Source of the DNA: an uncultured Pseudodesulfovibrio sp.
GTDB taxonomy: Bacteria; Desulfobacterota; Desulfovibrionia; Desulfovibrionales; Desulfovibrionaceae
Direction: 5' to 3'
Assembly: GCF_963677845.1 (NCBI RefSeq)
Contig: NZ_OY782498.1
Coordinates: 1,743,518-1,807,517, forward strand
Length of the DNA stretch: 64,000 nucleotides
Shown: one piece after another, positions 8,849-17,828 of the stretch
How the letters are laid out: each line of letters begins with the position of its first letter
Numbering within the stretch: position 1 is the first letter of the stretch
Position numbers and translations under genes: made by a program
The notes under the pieces: generated by a model
What the model saw: the letters and a program-made list of their open reading frames with translations, nothing else
What the model was told of the DNA's origin: nothing
Database searches by the model: none

Positions 8849-9436
8849 TTACGCCTCCTTCTCTGCCGCGGCCGGTTTGGCCTCGGTTTTGGGAGCCGGT
8901 GCGGACAATTCCGTGGCCTGCTCCTTGAGCCTGGCGAGAAGATCAATGTTCATCTCTTTCCGTGAAGTCGCCACCCAATACATATTATTAGAGAACTTCA
9001 ACGACTTGGCCGGACAGTTATCAATACATGTGCCGCACAGCGAACACAGCGTATAGTCGTAGGTGAATTTCAACGGATTCTTAGGAGCTTTAGGTTTGAC
9101 AACCTTCTCTCCAGCTTCCTTGGCAGCAGCCATGGCCGCTTCCTGCTCAGGCGTAGGCTTGGGAGCCTTCTGCTTGACGACTTTCAAGCACTTACTCGGG
9201 CAGTTGGTCACACACATCATGCAGGAAATGCACTTGGGCATGGCCGGATCCTTGGGCTTACCTATCAATTCGATATGCCCGCCGTATGTATTCAGATTCT
9301 CATCGTCAATGACCTGCCGGGGATAGTGGACAGTGATCAAGGGCTTGCAAAAATACTTACCCGTAATCTTGAGTCCAACGATCAAACTCCAGCAGTCGAG
9401 AATCGGCTGTATTACTTTTTCTCTGAATTTACCCAT
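8849..9436 (-). CDS. nuoI: NADH-quinone oxidoreductase-like subunit I (two [4Fe-4S] clusters), with an insertion
   Basis: A 195-aa ferredoxin-like subunit that carries electrons to NuoB. Two CxxCxxCxxxCP motifs are at residues 69-80 and 131-142. Between them (about residues 86-122) is a Lys/Ala/Pro-rich stretch longer than the usual NuoI linker, and the C-terminus (about 177-195) is another Ala/Pro/Lys/Glu-rich tail. Both look disordered and are not standard. The start at 9436 has GTAGGGGTG upstream and the gene follows nuoH by 10 bases. No nuoE, nuoF or nuoG is present, so NuoI is a plausible docking site for a soluble donor such as ferredoxin (inference). Confidence 0.94.
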   Translation of the reverse strand: MGKFREKVIQPILDCWSLIVGLKITGKYFCKPLITVHYPRQVIDDENLNTYGGHIELIGKPKDPAMPKCISCMMCVTNCPSKCLKVVKQKAPKPTPEQEAAMAAAKEAGEKVVKPKAPKNPLKFTYDYTLCSLCGTCIDNCPAKSLKFSNNMYWVATSRKEMNIDLLARLKEQATELSAPAPKTEAKPAAAEKEA

Positions 9437-9446
9437 ATCTACACCC

Positions 9447-10421
9447 CTACAACTTGATGATCAGCGCGGTGGCCAACAGGTTGAATGTGGCCAACGGCAG
9501 CAACCATTTCCAGTTGATGTTCAGCAGTTGGTCAAACCGAACGCGGGGGAAGGTCCAACGAGCCCAGATCATGACGAACAGCAAAGCGTACGTCTTGAGA
9601 AGCATCCACCACCATCCTTCGATGCCGGGGATAGGGCCATGGAATCCGCCCAGGAAAAGGACGGAACAAACGGAGCACATGACAACCATGTATCCATACT
9701 CAGCCATGAAGAAGAGACCAAATCCCATGGAGGAATACTCCGTATGGAAACCGGCAGTCAGTTCGGACTCGGCCTCGGCCAAATCAAACGGAGCGCGGTT
9801 GGTCTCACCAAACATTGCGATAATAAAGATAATGAATGCCAGCGGCTGCTTCCAGACAAACCAGTTGCCAATGTGACCAGCCTGCAACGAGGTAATCTCG
9901 GTCAGGCTCAAGGTACCAGTCATAAAGGAAATGGCCAGTACGGTCAGAAGCAATGGAATTTCATATGCAACAGTCTGCGACACGGCACGAGCGGCACCGA
10001 GAACGCCCCATTTATTGTTGGATGCCCAACCAGCCAAAATCACCGCCAGTCCGTTAAAACTGGAGAAGGCCAGAATCAGCAACAAACCAAGGTTCACTTC
10101 CATCCCTGTCAGCACTGGGCCATACGGAATGGGCATAAAGAGCAACAACACCGGAATCATGGACAAAATTGGAGCGAGCCAATAAAGGACCGGGTCCGAA
10201 TTGTCTGGAGTCAGGAGTTGTTTACCCATGAGTTTCAAACCATCTATAAGTGGCTGGAGAGCGCCGTGAGGACCAACTTCAAACGGACCGGGCCTGCGCT
10301 GAATGTGGCCCGCGAACTTACGTTCGCAGTAGACCAACACCAGGGCATTGAGACCCAGCCAGACCATGGCCCCGATCATGGCGATGACCAGAGGTATCAG
10401 GTTCTGTAAGAATTCGTTCAT
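9447..10421 (-). CDS. nuoH: NADH-quinone oxidoreductase-like subunit H
   Basis: A 324-aa membrane protein linking the peripheral and membrane arms and lining the quinone site. It shows the ND1 signatures YCERKFAGHIQRRPGP and GETNRAPFDLAEAESELTAG, where charged loop residues face the quinone channel. Length is normal for NuoH. It follows nuoD by eight bases, with GTAGGGGGA as ribosome site. Confidence 0.96.
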   Translation of the reverse strand: MNEFLQNLIPLVIAMIGAMVWLGLNALVLVYCERKFAGHIQRRPGPFEVGPHGALQPLIDGLKLMGKQLLTPDNSDPVLYWLAPILSMIPVLLLFMPIPYGPVLTGMEVNLGLLLILAFSSFNGLAVILAGWASNNKWGVLGAARAVSQTVAYEIPLLLTVLAISFMTGTLSLTEITSLQAGHIGNWFVWKQPLAFIIFIIAMFGETNRAPFDLAEAESELTAGFHTEYSSMGFGLFFMAEYGYMVVMCSVCSVLFLGGFHGPIPGIEGWWWMLLKTYALLFVMIWARWTFPRVRFDQLLNINWKWLLPLATFNLLATALIIKL

Positions 10422-10429
10422 TATTCCCC

Positions 10430-11602
10430 CTACCTATCGATTTCCGGAATAATCAGGTCCAGACTACCCAAAATGGCGACAGCGTCGGCCAGGATAGTTC
10501 CTGTTGCGGCCTCAGCAAATGCGCTCAAGTTGGAGAAACCCGGTGCGCGCAGCTTGATGCGGTACGGGACCTTAGTTCCATCGGAAACGGCGTAAACGCC
10601 TATCTTTCCGCGTCCGCCCTCAACATTGAAGTAAGCTTCGCCTGCTGGCGGCTTCATGGACGGTTTGGGGGCCTTCTTAATAATATGGCCACCTTCTGCG
10701 GAGTCCAATTGCTCAAGAGCTTGCTCAATAATACGCATTGACTGTTCCATCTCGGCCACGCGGACATGATACCGTCCAGCCGAACATGCAGTGTCCTGCG
10801 TCGGGATATCGAAATCGAAACGATCGTACACGGAGTACGGCTCGTCCTTACGCAGATCATAAGGGACACCCGCACCACGAACGACAGGACCGGTGCAGCC
10901 ATAACGGCGGCACATATCCTGATCCATGATACCTACTCCCTCAATACGTCTACGCAGAATAAGGTTTTCAGTGACGAGATCATGGTACATGGGCAGTCTT
11001 TCCCTGAAATGCGGAATAAACGCCTTAATCAACTCGAGACACTTGTCGTCCAAATCCATCTGCACGCCACCGACACGGAAATTGGAATAGGTCAATCTGG
11101 AAGCCGACGGCCTCTGCAGGATGTCCAAAATCATTTCACGATCGTCAAATGCGTACATGATGGGGGTAAACGCGCCAAGGTCAAGGATGTAGGCTCCCCA
11201 CCACAACAAGTGGGAGGTCAGACGGTTGAACTCGGTCATAATGACCCGCAGATATTCCGCCCTTTCCGGCACCTCAATGCCCATCAGTTTTTCGACTGCG
11301 CCCACGTAGGCCCAATTCCAGGCCATGGCGTGTCCGTAGTCGACGCGGCCCATATTGGGGATATAACCACCCCAAGTCTGGGTCTCGCCCATTTTCTCAT
11401 GCATGCGGTGCAGGTAACCCAGTACGGGTTCGGCTCGGACGATGTACTCACCGTCCACCTCGATCACGATCCTCAGCACGCCATGCGTTGACGGATGCTG
11501 CGGACCCATATTGATGATCAGGGTTCCGTCCTGCTTCCCGGCCTCGAACTTCTGGGTGTAGAAATCACCCTTCATTTGTTCTAAATTTTGGTAAGCCGAC
11601 AT
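10430..11602 (-). CDS. nuoD: NADH-quinone oxidoreductase-like subunit D (49 kDa type)
   Basis: A 390-aa subunit forming the quinone-reducing pocket with NuoB. It carries MGPQHPSTHGVLR with the quinone-site histidine, GYLHRMHEKMGE, and the C-terminal LDLIIPEIDR. The NiFe-binding cysteines of related hydrogenases are absent, as expected for complex I. NuoC and NuoD are separate genes here. The start at 11602 is preceded by GAGAG; nuoC ends 41 bases upstream. Confidence 0.96.
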   Translation of the reverse strand: MSAYQNLEQMKGDFYTQKFEAGKQDGTLIINMGPQHPSTHGVLRIVIEVDGEYIVRAEPVLGYLHRMHEKMGETQTWGGYIPNMGRVDYGHAMAWNWAYVGAVEKLMGIEVPERAEYLRVIMTEFNRLTSHLLWWGAYILDLGAFTPIMYAFDDREMILDILQRPSASRLTYSNFRVGGVQMDLDDKCLELIKAFIPHFRERLPMYHDLVTENLILRRRIEGVGIMDQDMCRRYGCTGPVVRGAGVPYDLRKDEPYSVYDRFDFDIPTQDTACSAGRYHVRVAEMEQSMRIIEQALEQLDSAEGGHIIKKAPKPSMKPPAGEAYFNVEGGRGKIGVYAVSDGTKVPYRIKLRAPGFSNLSAFAEAATGTILADAVAILGSLDLIIPEIDR

Positions 11603-11643
11603 ACACTCTCAGTCCGGTTTATATACCGACCGGTTGCCCCGGC

Positions 11644-12171
11644 CTACGCATCGGCGGCCTCCTCGGCCACCGCTTCCGCAAACAATTCTTCCACTTCCTT
11701 GGAACAAGACACGATTTCACCAAGTGTCAGAATGTCCTTAATGGACTTACGAACCTTGGCCGTCTTGATCAGGGGGTGAACATCAACATCCTCTACTGCC
11801 ATCAAAAGTGGCACTAGGTTAGGATTGCCCTCGAAGATGACACCATGGAAATCACGGGTTTCCCGCTCATGCCATTCGGCACCCTGAAAAACAGAAGCAA
11901 TGGACGGCACTACCGCGTTGTCCTTGGGGAGCAATACACGCAAAGTGACACGCTCTTCGATGTTCCATCTATTAAAATGATAGATCACCAAAAAACCCTC
12001 TTCGATATCCAATGCAAAGATATCTTCAAGAGAGTATTCTGCTTCATACAATTTCTGGGCTGCTTTGACGATCTGGTTCGGAGCCAGAAAAATCGACCAG
12101 ACATGTCCGGTCGCGCCTTTGTCCTGCTTGGCAACACACTGAGTCGCCACGCTTTCCAAGACTTGCAACAT
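11644..12171 (-). CDS. nuoC: NADH-quinone oxidoreductase-like subunit C (30 kDa type)
   Basis: A 175-aa peripheral-arm subunit. It includes GFLVIYHFNRWNIEERV and the hallmark AEWHERETRDFHGVIFEGNP. I place the start at the ATG at 12169-12171 (MLQVLES), two bases after nuoB, because GGAGGG lies just upstream. Length is typical for unfused NuoC. It ends in an acidic Ala/Glu tail. Confidence 0.94.
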   Translation of the reverse strand: MLQVLESVATQCVAKQDKGATGHVWSIFLAPNQIVKAAQKLYEAEYSLEDIFALDIEEGFLVIYHFNRWNIEERVTLRVLLPKDNAVVPSIASVFQGAEWHERETRDFHGVIFEGNPNLVPLLMAVEDVDVHPLIKTAKVRKSIKDILTLGEIVSCSKEVEELFAEAVAEEAADA

Positions 12172-12173
12172 GA

Positions 12174-12719
12174 TTAACCCTCCACCTCGGCGGCGACGGG
12201 CCACCAGCGTTTACCGGTGATCAGACGCTGCAACTCGAAGAACCCCTCAAGCAGACCTTCCGGTCTTGGAGGACAACCCGGAACATAGACATCAACGGGG
12301 ATCAACGTATCCACGCCTTCGACTACATTATAGTTATCCTTAATCTTAAAGGGACCGCCGGAAATGGCACAGTTACCCATGGCAATAACCCACTTGGGTC
12401 CGGGCATCTGTTCGTACAGCCTGACTACGGCTGGCGCCATCTTCTTGGTCACGGTGCCTGCGACGATCATGACATCAGCCTGACGCGGGGAGGGCCTGAA
12501 AACCTCCGCCCCGAACCGGGCCATGTCGAATCGAGCCATACCGGCAGCCATCATTTCGATAGCACAGCACGCAAGTCCGAATGTCATGGGCCACAAAGAC
12601 ATAGATCGACAGACGTCGAAAAGGTCCTGCGCCAATTGAAGGTTGACGATGGGCGGCTCCATATAATGGTTGCCCGTCGTCAAAAAGTCCTTGGGAACTA
12701 CTGAATCCTGCGCGGCCAT
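12174..12719 (-). CDS. nuoB: NADH-quinone oxidoreductase-like subunit B (N2 cluster)
   Basis: A 181-aa subunit that binds the terminal N2 [4Fe-4S] cluster and passes electrons to quinone. All four ligands are visible: the Cys pair at 51-52 ([10 protein letters not shown]), Cys117 (MGNCAISGG) and Cys149 ([10 protein letters not shown]). The ATG at 12717-12719 is preferred, with AAAGGGGTG upstream; it overlaps the end of nuoA by 22 bases. The longer open frame to 12803 is nuoA shadow. Confidence 0.96.
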   Translation of the reverse strand: MAAQDSVVPKDFLTTGNHYMEPPIVNLQLAQDLFDVCRSMSLWPMTFGLACCAIEMMAAGMARFDMARFGAEVFRPSPRQADVMIVAGTVTKKMAPAVVRLYEQMPGPKWVIAMGNCAISGGPFKIKDNYNVVEGVDTLIPVDVYVPGCPPRPEGLLEGFFELQRLITGKRWWPVAAEVEG

Positions 12720-13075
12720 GTAAACACCCCTTTCGCCCAAAAATAGATGACGGAAAGAATAAGGAAGAACAGGAAGATGAACAACTTTACGAAAGGAACC
12801 CATCCTTCGGCGTCAGCGTACGCCGTAGAAACCGGAAACAAGTAAAGGACATCTACGTCGAAAGCGAGGAAGATCAAGGCGTATACATAATAAGATACAC
12901 CCCACCTCGCCCACGAACTGCCGTAAGGGACCATGCCACATTCATATGGCATACCAACGTCCCCGCCCCGCGCTTTGGGAGCGAACAGCACTGCGAGAAT
13001 CAAAGGCCCGACGGCAAAGAGTAGTCCGCCGAGCAAAAACAATATGATTGCAAAATGCAGCCAGTCGAAAACCAT
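12698..13075 (-). CDS. nuoA: NADH-quinone oxidoreductase-like subunit A, first gene of the operon
   Basis: A 125-aa three-helix protein of the NuoA/ND3 family. The loop between the first two helices holds the family motif [11 protein letters not shown] with the ND3-type cysteine. It sits at the NuoH/J/K junction of the membrane arm. The start at 13075 follows AAGGATGGGGT. It is the first of 13 tightly spaced genes, so the operon promoter should lie in 13076-13290. Confidence 0.95.
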   Translation of the reverse strand: MVFDWLHFAIILFLLGGLLFAVGPLILAVLFAPKARGGDVGMPYECGMVPYGSSWARWGVSYYVYALIFLAFDVDVLYLFPVSTAYADAEGWVPFVKLFIFLFFLILSVIYFWAKGVFTWPRRIQ

Positions 13076-13284
13076 ACCCCATCCTTTGGCTTTAAATTTG
13101 CGAAAACCCTAAAACAAAACATTTTTCAAGGGTTACCGAGTTCCATGCCCCGAAAAAAGGCCTAAGTCAAGCACATTGCTCTTTTTTTCGCGAAAGACTT
13201 GCACTCTAAGTATATAGTTTCCTTGACTCTGATTCTGATATAAAAAAAAGGAGAATACAGGCTCGCGACACAGTTCCAGCAGTC

Positions 13285-13324
13285 TAAAAAAACAAAAAAA
13301 ACGCCTTGCATATGCAAGACGTCT
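13285..13324 (-). terminator. Rho-independent terminator after the GGDEF regulator gene
   Basis: The stem around the palindrome CTTGCATATGCAAG (13305-13318) extends outward with a wobble pair. On the minus strand it is followed by an almost unbroken T tract (13286-13300). It lies about 35 bases past the stop of the response regulator gene and separates it from the nuo operon. Confidence 0.8.
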
Positions 13325-13355
13325 TACAAAATAAAAATAATCAGAGAGAAAAAGT

Positions 13356-14693
13356 CTATTTTAATTCTATCGAATCAACAAAGGTACCAAATTTATCACG
13401 CCCCTTCTTTTTGGCACCGTACATGGCAGCATCTGCCCGACTGATAAGAGAAACACTATCCTTGCCATCCGTGGGATAAAAACTGATCCCGATAGTCGCT
13501 CCCACATGAATCTCCTGCCCTTGAAGAGACAAAGGCTTGTCCATCTCTTCCAGAAGACTGCGGGTCACAGCAATTGCACTCTCTTCGTCAACAATACCTG
13601 CGAGCAGCACGCCAAACTCATCTCCACCCAACCGGGCTAAAGTGTCCGACTCCCGGATTCTCATTTCAAGTCGCTGTGCAACCATGCGCAACAACTCGTC
13701 TCCCATTTGATGCCCAAACGTATCGTTAACCTTTTTGAACTCATTCAAATCGATAAATAATACAGCTACAATCTGTTCATACCGTTTAGCTATAGCTAAC
13801 GCGTGTTCCAACCTATCAAAAAATTTATGTCGATTGGCGATACCGGTCAAACTGTCCACAGTTGCTAAATGTTTTAACTCAAGTTCAGTCGTCTTCTTGT
13901 CTGTGATATCCTCAAGAACACCTTCAACAAAATCATCCCAGTCATCCGAAGAAACAATACGTGAACTCTCGGAGCACCAGATAATCTCACCATTCTTTTT
14001 ACGCACCTGATACTCAAAGCCGGACACAACACCCTTTTTTTCAAGAGAGGCTGTATACGCTTCCCGCTCATCAGGATTAGCCATCATATCCATATGTAAA
14101 CGAGGTATGCCTATAACGTCCTGAGCGTCTTCGTATCCAAGAATGCGGACCATGGCAGGGTTGACTTCCAAATACTCACCATTCGGTGTGCATTGGAAAA
14201 TCCCTTCCACAACACGCTCAAAAATCAAACGATATTTTTCCTCTGCCTGACGCAGGGCTACTTCGGTTTTTCGGTGAAGTTCAACCGTTTCTTCAAGCTG
14301 AACTTTCTGCTCATGCATTTTCAGAAAAGCCTGCACCTTACTCGTAAGAATCTGAACATCAACGGGTCGAAACAGGTAATCTACCGCCCCGGTTTCATAT
14401 CCTTGACGCACGTTCTCCTCATCTTGGAATATGGCCGTAATGAAAATGATGGGAACATGGCGCCCTCGTTCATAATCCTTAATTCTGGCAGCAGCCTCGT
14501 ACCCATTCATGCCGGGCATTTGGATATCAAGCAAAATTAGAGCAAAATCATAAGATTTAACCAGAGACACTGCTTCCATGCCACTTTCAGCTCTGACCAC
14601 TTCACATCCGATATCCCGCAGCATATGCTCCAGCAAAGCAAGGTTGGTCGGAGAATCATCGACGATAAGAACTTTCTGCAAAATATCACTCAT
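13356..14693 (-). CDS. Response regulator with PAS and GGDEF domains (diguanylate cyclase)
   Basis: A 445-aa protein that should make cyclic di-GMP. The receiver domain (about 6-125) has acidic Asp12/Asp13 and phospho-acceptor Asp56 (LLDIQMPGMNG). The usual conserved lysine is replaced by Arg109 (DYLFRPVD). A coiled linker leads to a PAS domain (about 160-280), then GGDEF (about 285-445) with an intact GGDEF at 356-360 and an RxxD inhibitory site (RESD, 347-350). There is no membrane segment, so it is cytoplasmic. The start at 14693 has AGGA upstream and lies eight bases after the ComB-like gene. The Lys-to-Arg change may alter phosphorylation switching (inference). Confidence 0.92.
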   Translation of the reverse strand: MSDILQKVLIVDDSPTNLALLEHMLRDIGCEVVRAESGMEAVSLVKSYDFALILLDIQMPGMNGYEAAARIKDYERGRHVPIIFITAIFQDEENVRQGYETGAVDYLFRPVDVQILTSKVQAFLKMHEQKVQLEETVELHRKTEVALRQAEEKYRLIFERVVEGIFQCTPNGEYLEVNPAMVRILGYEDAQDVIGIPRLHMDMMANPDEREAYTASLEKKGVVSGFEYQVRKKNGEIIWCSESSRIVSSDDWDDFVEGVLEDITDKKTTELELKHLATVDSLTGIANRHKFFDRLEHALAIAKRYEQIVAVLFIDLNEFKKVNDTFGHQMGDELLRMVAQRLEMRIRESDTLARLGGDEFGVLLAGIVDEESAIAVTRSLLEEMDKPLSLQGQEIHVGATIGISFYPTDGKDSVSLISRADAAMYGAKKKGRDKFGTFVDSIELK

Positions 14694-14701
14694 ACGACAT
14701 C

Positions 14702-15412
14702 CTATGCCTTTTCTCCGCAATCAACATTAATTTTCTGCAACCGTGCGCATCCCTCTCGGACAACTTCGGCCTTGAGCACAAAATTAAATCTGTTCAAATC
14801 CATGCACAAATCAAAATCCGACTCCGGGGCATCAGGTCTGTCATCGTCAAAAAATTTCTGTGCGCTGTCGACTCCAGCCAAAAAAGACTTAAGTGTCTTG
14901 AAGCTATTGGGATAATCTTCCAACTCGTTTTTAATGTACATTGCGCACATCATGTCTTCCTGAGCCCTCATAGTGCCGCCAGTGCCCATGGCAACGAGCG
15001 TAACAATCTCCGGTTCGCAACTGCGAATATATCCCACGACTGCGGCGGCATTGACAAAAGAGCCGATAATGACCTCGTCTCCTTTTTCACAGGCAGCAAC
15101 AACACCCCGCGTTCCTGCATTGGTCGAATGAACAAATGTTTCTGATGAAAGATCCATGTTTTCAAAAAGGGTTGGCGAGTTCCCGTAGTCAAAATCCGTG
15201 ACAGGCACTCCTCGCTGCTCACCGACGATCTTAGCTCCTTGAGTTGCAGCGATTTCACGAGCCAACTCAAGACCGTCGGCCATAAAATATTCCTGAACAC
15301 CGTTGTTCACCACAAAACACCCAACCGTACTTGATCGAAAAACATCGATAACGACGATCAGACCTTTGGCTCTCCGCATTCCACCTAGACATTCGACAAC
15401 ATTCACTATCAT
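14702..15412 (-). CDS. ComB-like 2-phosphosulfolactate phosphatase family protein
   Basis: A 236-aa protein with the ComB-family marks VVIDVFRSSTVGCFV near the N-terminus, GEQRGVPVTDFDYGNSP and VHSTNAGTRGV. ComB hydrolyses 2-phosphosulfolactate to sulfolactate, a step in coenzyme M synthesis in methanogens. Homologues are widespread in bacteria that do not make coenzyme M, where the substrate is uncertain. Here it lies eight bases upstream of the GGDEF regulator and is probably co-transcribed with it. The exact reaction is unproven. Confidence 0.85.
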   Translation of the reverse strand: MIVNVVECLGGMRRAKGLIVVIDVFRSSTVGCFVVNNGVQEYFMADGLELAREIAATQGAKIVGEQRGVPVTDFDYGNSPTLFENMDLSSETFVHSTNAGTRGVVAACEKGDEVIIGSFVNAAAVVGYIRSCEPEIVTLVAMGTGGTMRAQEDMMCAMYIKNELEDYPNSFKTLKSFLAGVDSAQKFFDDDRPDAPESDFDLCMDLNRFNFVLKAEVVREGCARLQKINVDCGEKA

Positions 15413-15589
15413 TATTTATACCTGCCGTAATTCTATAATCAGGGACGCTTTTTTTCACACGCCCATCGATGTCACGTCAACTGTTTGCACAATTTAATTT
15501 ATTTACGCACAAAATCGATACCAAGTATACTCCTCACGAAAAACGTGGTCCCATTGACGAAATAAGCTTGTCATTGTAACCCACTGATC

Positions 15590-16540
15590 ATGAAGAAAAA
15601 ACGTGTACTCGTCACTGGCGGCTCTGGATTTCTCGGTTCACATATCTGTGAACGCCTGCTCGAAATGGGCCATGAAGTCCTTTGTCTGGACAACTTTTTT
15701 ACAGGGAATAAAGCCAATATCCTGCACCTGATCAACAATCCTTATTTTGAGATCATTCGGCATGATGTCACCTTCCCCTTGTATGTAGAAGTCGACGAAA
15801 TATTCAATCTCGCCTGCCCGGCATCACCTATCCACTATCAATTCGACCCAGTACAAACCACCAAGACAAGTGTACATGGTGCCATCAATATGCTTGGACT
15901 GGCAAAAAGGATCAAAGCCAAAATTTTTCAAGCATCTACAAGTGAAGTATATGGCGACCCTCAAATCCATCCACAACCGGAAAGCTACTGGGGCAATGTT
16001 AATCCTCACGGTATCCGCTCCTGCTATGATGAAGGTAAGCGCTGTGCCGAAACACTCTTCTTCGACTACAACCGTCAACACGGCCTTCGGATCAAGGTTG
16101 GACGTATATTCAACACCTATGGTCCCCGCATGGCAATGAACGATGGACGAGTTGTTTCCAACTTTGTTGTCCAAGCCCTACGCGGTGAAGATATCACAGT
16201 GTATGGCGATGGAGGACAAACTCGTAGCTTCTGCTATGTTGATGATCTGGTAAGCGGTATAATTCGTTTCATGGAGGAAACTCCGGACGAATTCACCGGC
16301 CCCATGAACTTGGGCAACCCAGATGAATTCACCATTCTGGAGCTCGCAGAAACAGTCATTGAAATGGCTGGTTCTAAATCCAAGATCGTATTCAAGCCTC
16401 TCCCCGCAGACGACCCCATGCAGCGACGTCCTGACATCAGCCTTGCTAAGAAAGCCATTGATTGGGAACCAAAAATCAAGCTCAGAACCGGCTTGGTAAA
16501 GACCATAGAATATTTCGACAACCATCTGAAGTCGTTATAA
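15590..16540 (+). CDS. NAD-dependent epimerase/dehydratase, UDP-glucuronate decarboxylase (UXS) type
   Basis: A 316-aa extended short-chain dehydrogenase. It has the NAD-binding GGSGFLGSH motif at residues 10-18, [22 protein letters not shown] and TSEVYGDP, the catalytic YDEGKR (YxxxK), and [22 protein letters not shown]. These are hallmarks of UDP-xylose synthase-type enzymes, which turn UDP-glucuronate into UDP-xylose for surface polysaccharides. dTDP-glucose dehydratases lack this combination. It is a single gene ending at a palindromic terminator shared with the convergent glycosyltransferase. Confidence 0.88.
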   Translation: MKKKRVLVTGGSGFLGSHICERLLEMGHEVLCLDNFFTGNKANILHLINNPYFEIIRHDVTFPLYVEVDEIFNLACPASPIHYQFDPVQTTKTSVHGAINMLGLAKRIKAKIFQASTSEVYGDPQIHPQPESYWGNVNPHGIRSCYDEGKRCAETLFFDYNRQHGLRIKVGRIFNTYGPRMAMNDGRVVSNFVVQALRGEDITVYGDGGQTRSFCYVDDLVSGIIRFMEETPDEFTGPMNLGNPDEFTILELAETVIEMAGSKSKIVFKPLPADDPMQRRPDISLAKKAIDWEPKIKLRTGLVKTIEYFDNHLKSL

Positions 16541-16542
16541 GA

Positions 16543-16586
16543 AGAACAAAAAAGGCCGGGGCATATGCCCCGGCCTTTTTTGTTCT
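16543..16586. terminator. Bidirectional palindromic terminator between convergent genes
   Basis: A 44-bp perfect palindrome with no spacer, centred between 16564 and 16565 on CCCCGGCATATGCC-like sequence. It has A tracts on the left and T tracts on the right, so it works for both the plus-strand SDR gene and the minus-strand glycosyltransferase. It begins two bases after the SDR stop. Confidence 0.93.
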
Positions 16587-16598
16587 CTCAATCTGCGT

Positions 16599-17732
16599 TT
16601 ATTTCCCAACAAGACGATTCTCAACCATCTCTATAAATGGCTCCAACCCGGACACAACCTTTTCAGGCCATTCCAACGGACCGGGACGTTCTTCATCAGA
16701 CGCCCGTAAAACAAGCTCTGCCATAGCCGAGACATCCGCAGGATCAGAAAATATCCACCTCTCCGGCAAAAAGTACGCACTCCCGTTCAAACGACTGGAC
16801 AACGACTTGCACCCACAAGCCATGGCTTCAAGCACGGCGTTCGAGCAGGCATCATAAAATGTTGCCAAAATAAAAATGTCAGCAGCTCGATAAAAAGCAG
16901 GCATGTCGTCCACACGCCCTAAAAAATGCACCCTATGTTCAACACCAAGCTCTCTGGCCTGACGTATGTATTTGTCGGGGTTTCTGCCCCCGGCGACGTG
17001 CAATACAAAATTATCAGGAAGCTTTGTAAGCATAGAAACAAGATGACGAACGCCCTTGAGAGCAAAATTGGTGGCCGCCGTAGCAATAACCACCTGATCA
17101 TCATTGATTCCACAAGCTGACCGCAGTCGCAAACGCTCCTGCTCTCCCAACGGTGAGAACCGGGAAAGATCCGGCCGATTATAAACAACATCAATATCTG
17201 CTGCGTTCAAATGAGGGTGCGCTTCGACAATCCAATCCCGCACCAAGTGAGAGACGGCAACAATACACGGTGTCCGCCGCATACGCACCTTATCAAGACA
17301 ATGGATAGCCCAGTTCGCAGGAGAACATCTTCGGCGCAACATTTTGAAAGATCGGGCAAAACCTTTGGGCCACGCTTGTTTGGACAGTTCCCAAAACTTG
17401 GATTGCGGCCCTCCGCCGATACGCAGTATGTCCTGACGGACAGTCTTCCCCATACCGAACACAAGATCGTAATCGCCCCTTTTCAGAGCTTTATCGGAAG
17501 CATAAGCAAACCACAGCACCTTAACGAATCGAAATACGCCGAATCGTCCCAAGACAACAGGAGTCACTCCTTCAGGCGGTTCTCCATCACATCGTGCACA
17601 AATAAAATCCACGTTATGCCCACGTTGAGCCAAGGCCTCACTCAAACGCCAGGCAAAGGCCTCTGCCCCACCATAACGACTCAATTTAGGCATGGTCATG
17701 GCCAATCGTGCTTTTTTTGAAATATCTGTCAT
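16599..17732 (-). CDS. Glycosyltransferase family 4
   Basis: A 377-aa GT-B fold enzyme. The N-terminal half has the YGGAEAFAWRLSEALAQRGH acceptor-domain motif. The C-terminal half has LHVAGG, VHFLGRVDDMPAFYRAADI and the nucleotide-binding ATFYDACSNAVLEAMACG, with the EX7E arrangement partly replaced. It resembles the WaaG-like branch that adds sugars to lipopolysaccharide core. I use the ATG at 17730-17732; its ribosome site is weak, and in-frame ATGs at 17699 and 17693 are alternatives. It converges with the UXS-type gene and diverges from the PAP2 gene, which suits an envelope-sugar neighbourhood. Confidence 0.85.
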   Translation of the reverse strand: MTDISKKARLAMTMPKLSRYGGAEAFAWRLSEALAQRGHNVDFICARCDGEPPEGVTPVVLGRFGVFRFVKVLWFAYASDKALKRGDYDLVFGMGKTVRQDILRIGGGPQSKFWELSKQAWPKGFARSFKMLRRRCSPANWAIHCLDKVRMRRTPCIVAVSHLVRDWIVEAHPHLNAADIDVVYNRPDLSRFSPLGEQERLRLRSACGINDDQVVIATAATNFALKGVRHLVSMLTKLPDNFVLHVAGGRNPDKYIRQARELGVEHRVHFLGRVDDMPAFYRAADIFILATFYDACSNAVLEAMACGCKSLSSRLNGSAYFLPERWIFSDPADVSAMAELVLRASDEERPGPLEWPEKVVSGLEPFIEMVENRLVGK

Positions 17733-17828
17733 TATTTTTTTTGTCCGATTTTCGCTGGTTTGACAACCGGCACGATTGCCCCGTGGGACAAAGCAGGCTA
17801 TGAATTCAAAAAACACAACGGGAGCATC

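Noticed and set aside
9333-10409. A 358-codon plus-strand open frame across nuoH and nuoI
   Set aside because: Low-complexity polar translation opposite well-conserved complex I genes.
13076-13284. A promoter for the nuo operon, TTGACT on the minus strand
   Set aside because: A -35-like TTGACT is present, but the hexamer 17 bases on (CATGGA) is a poor -10, and no sigma-54 pattern fits. Not called.
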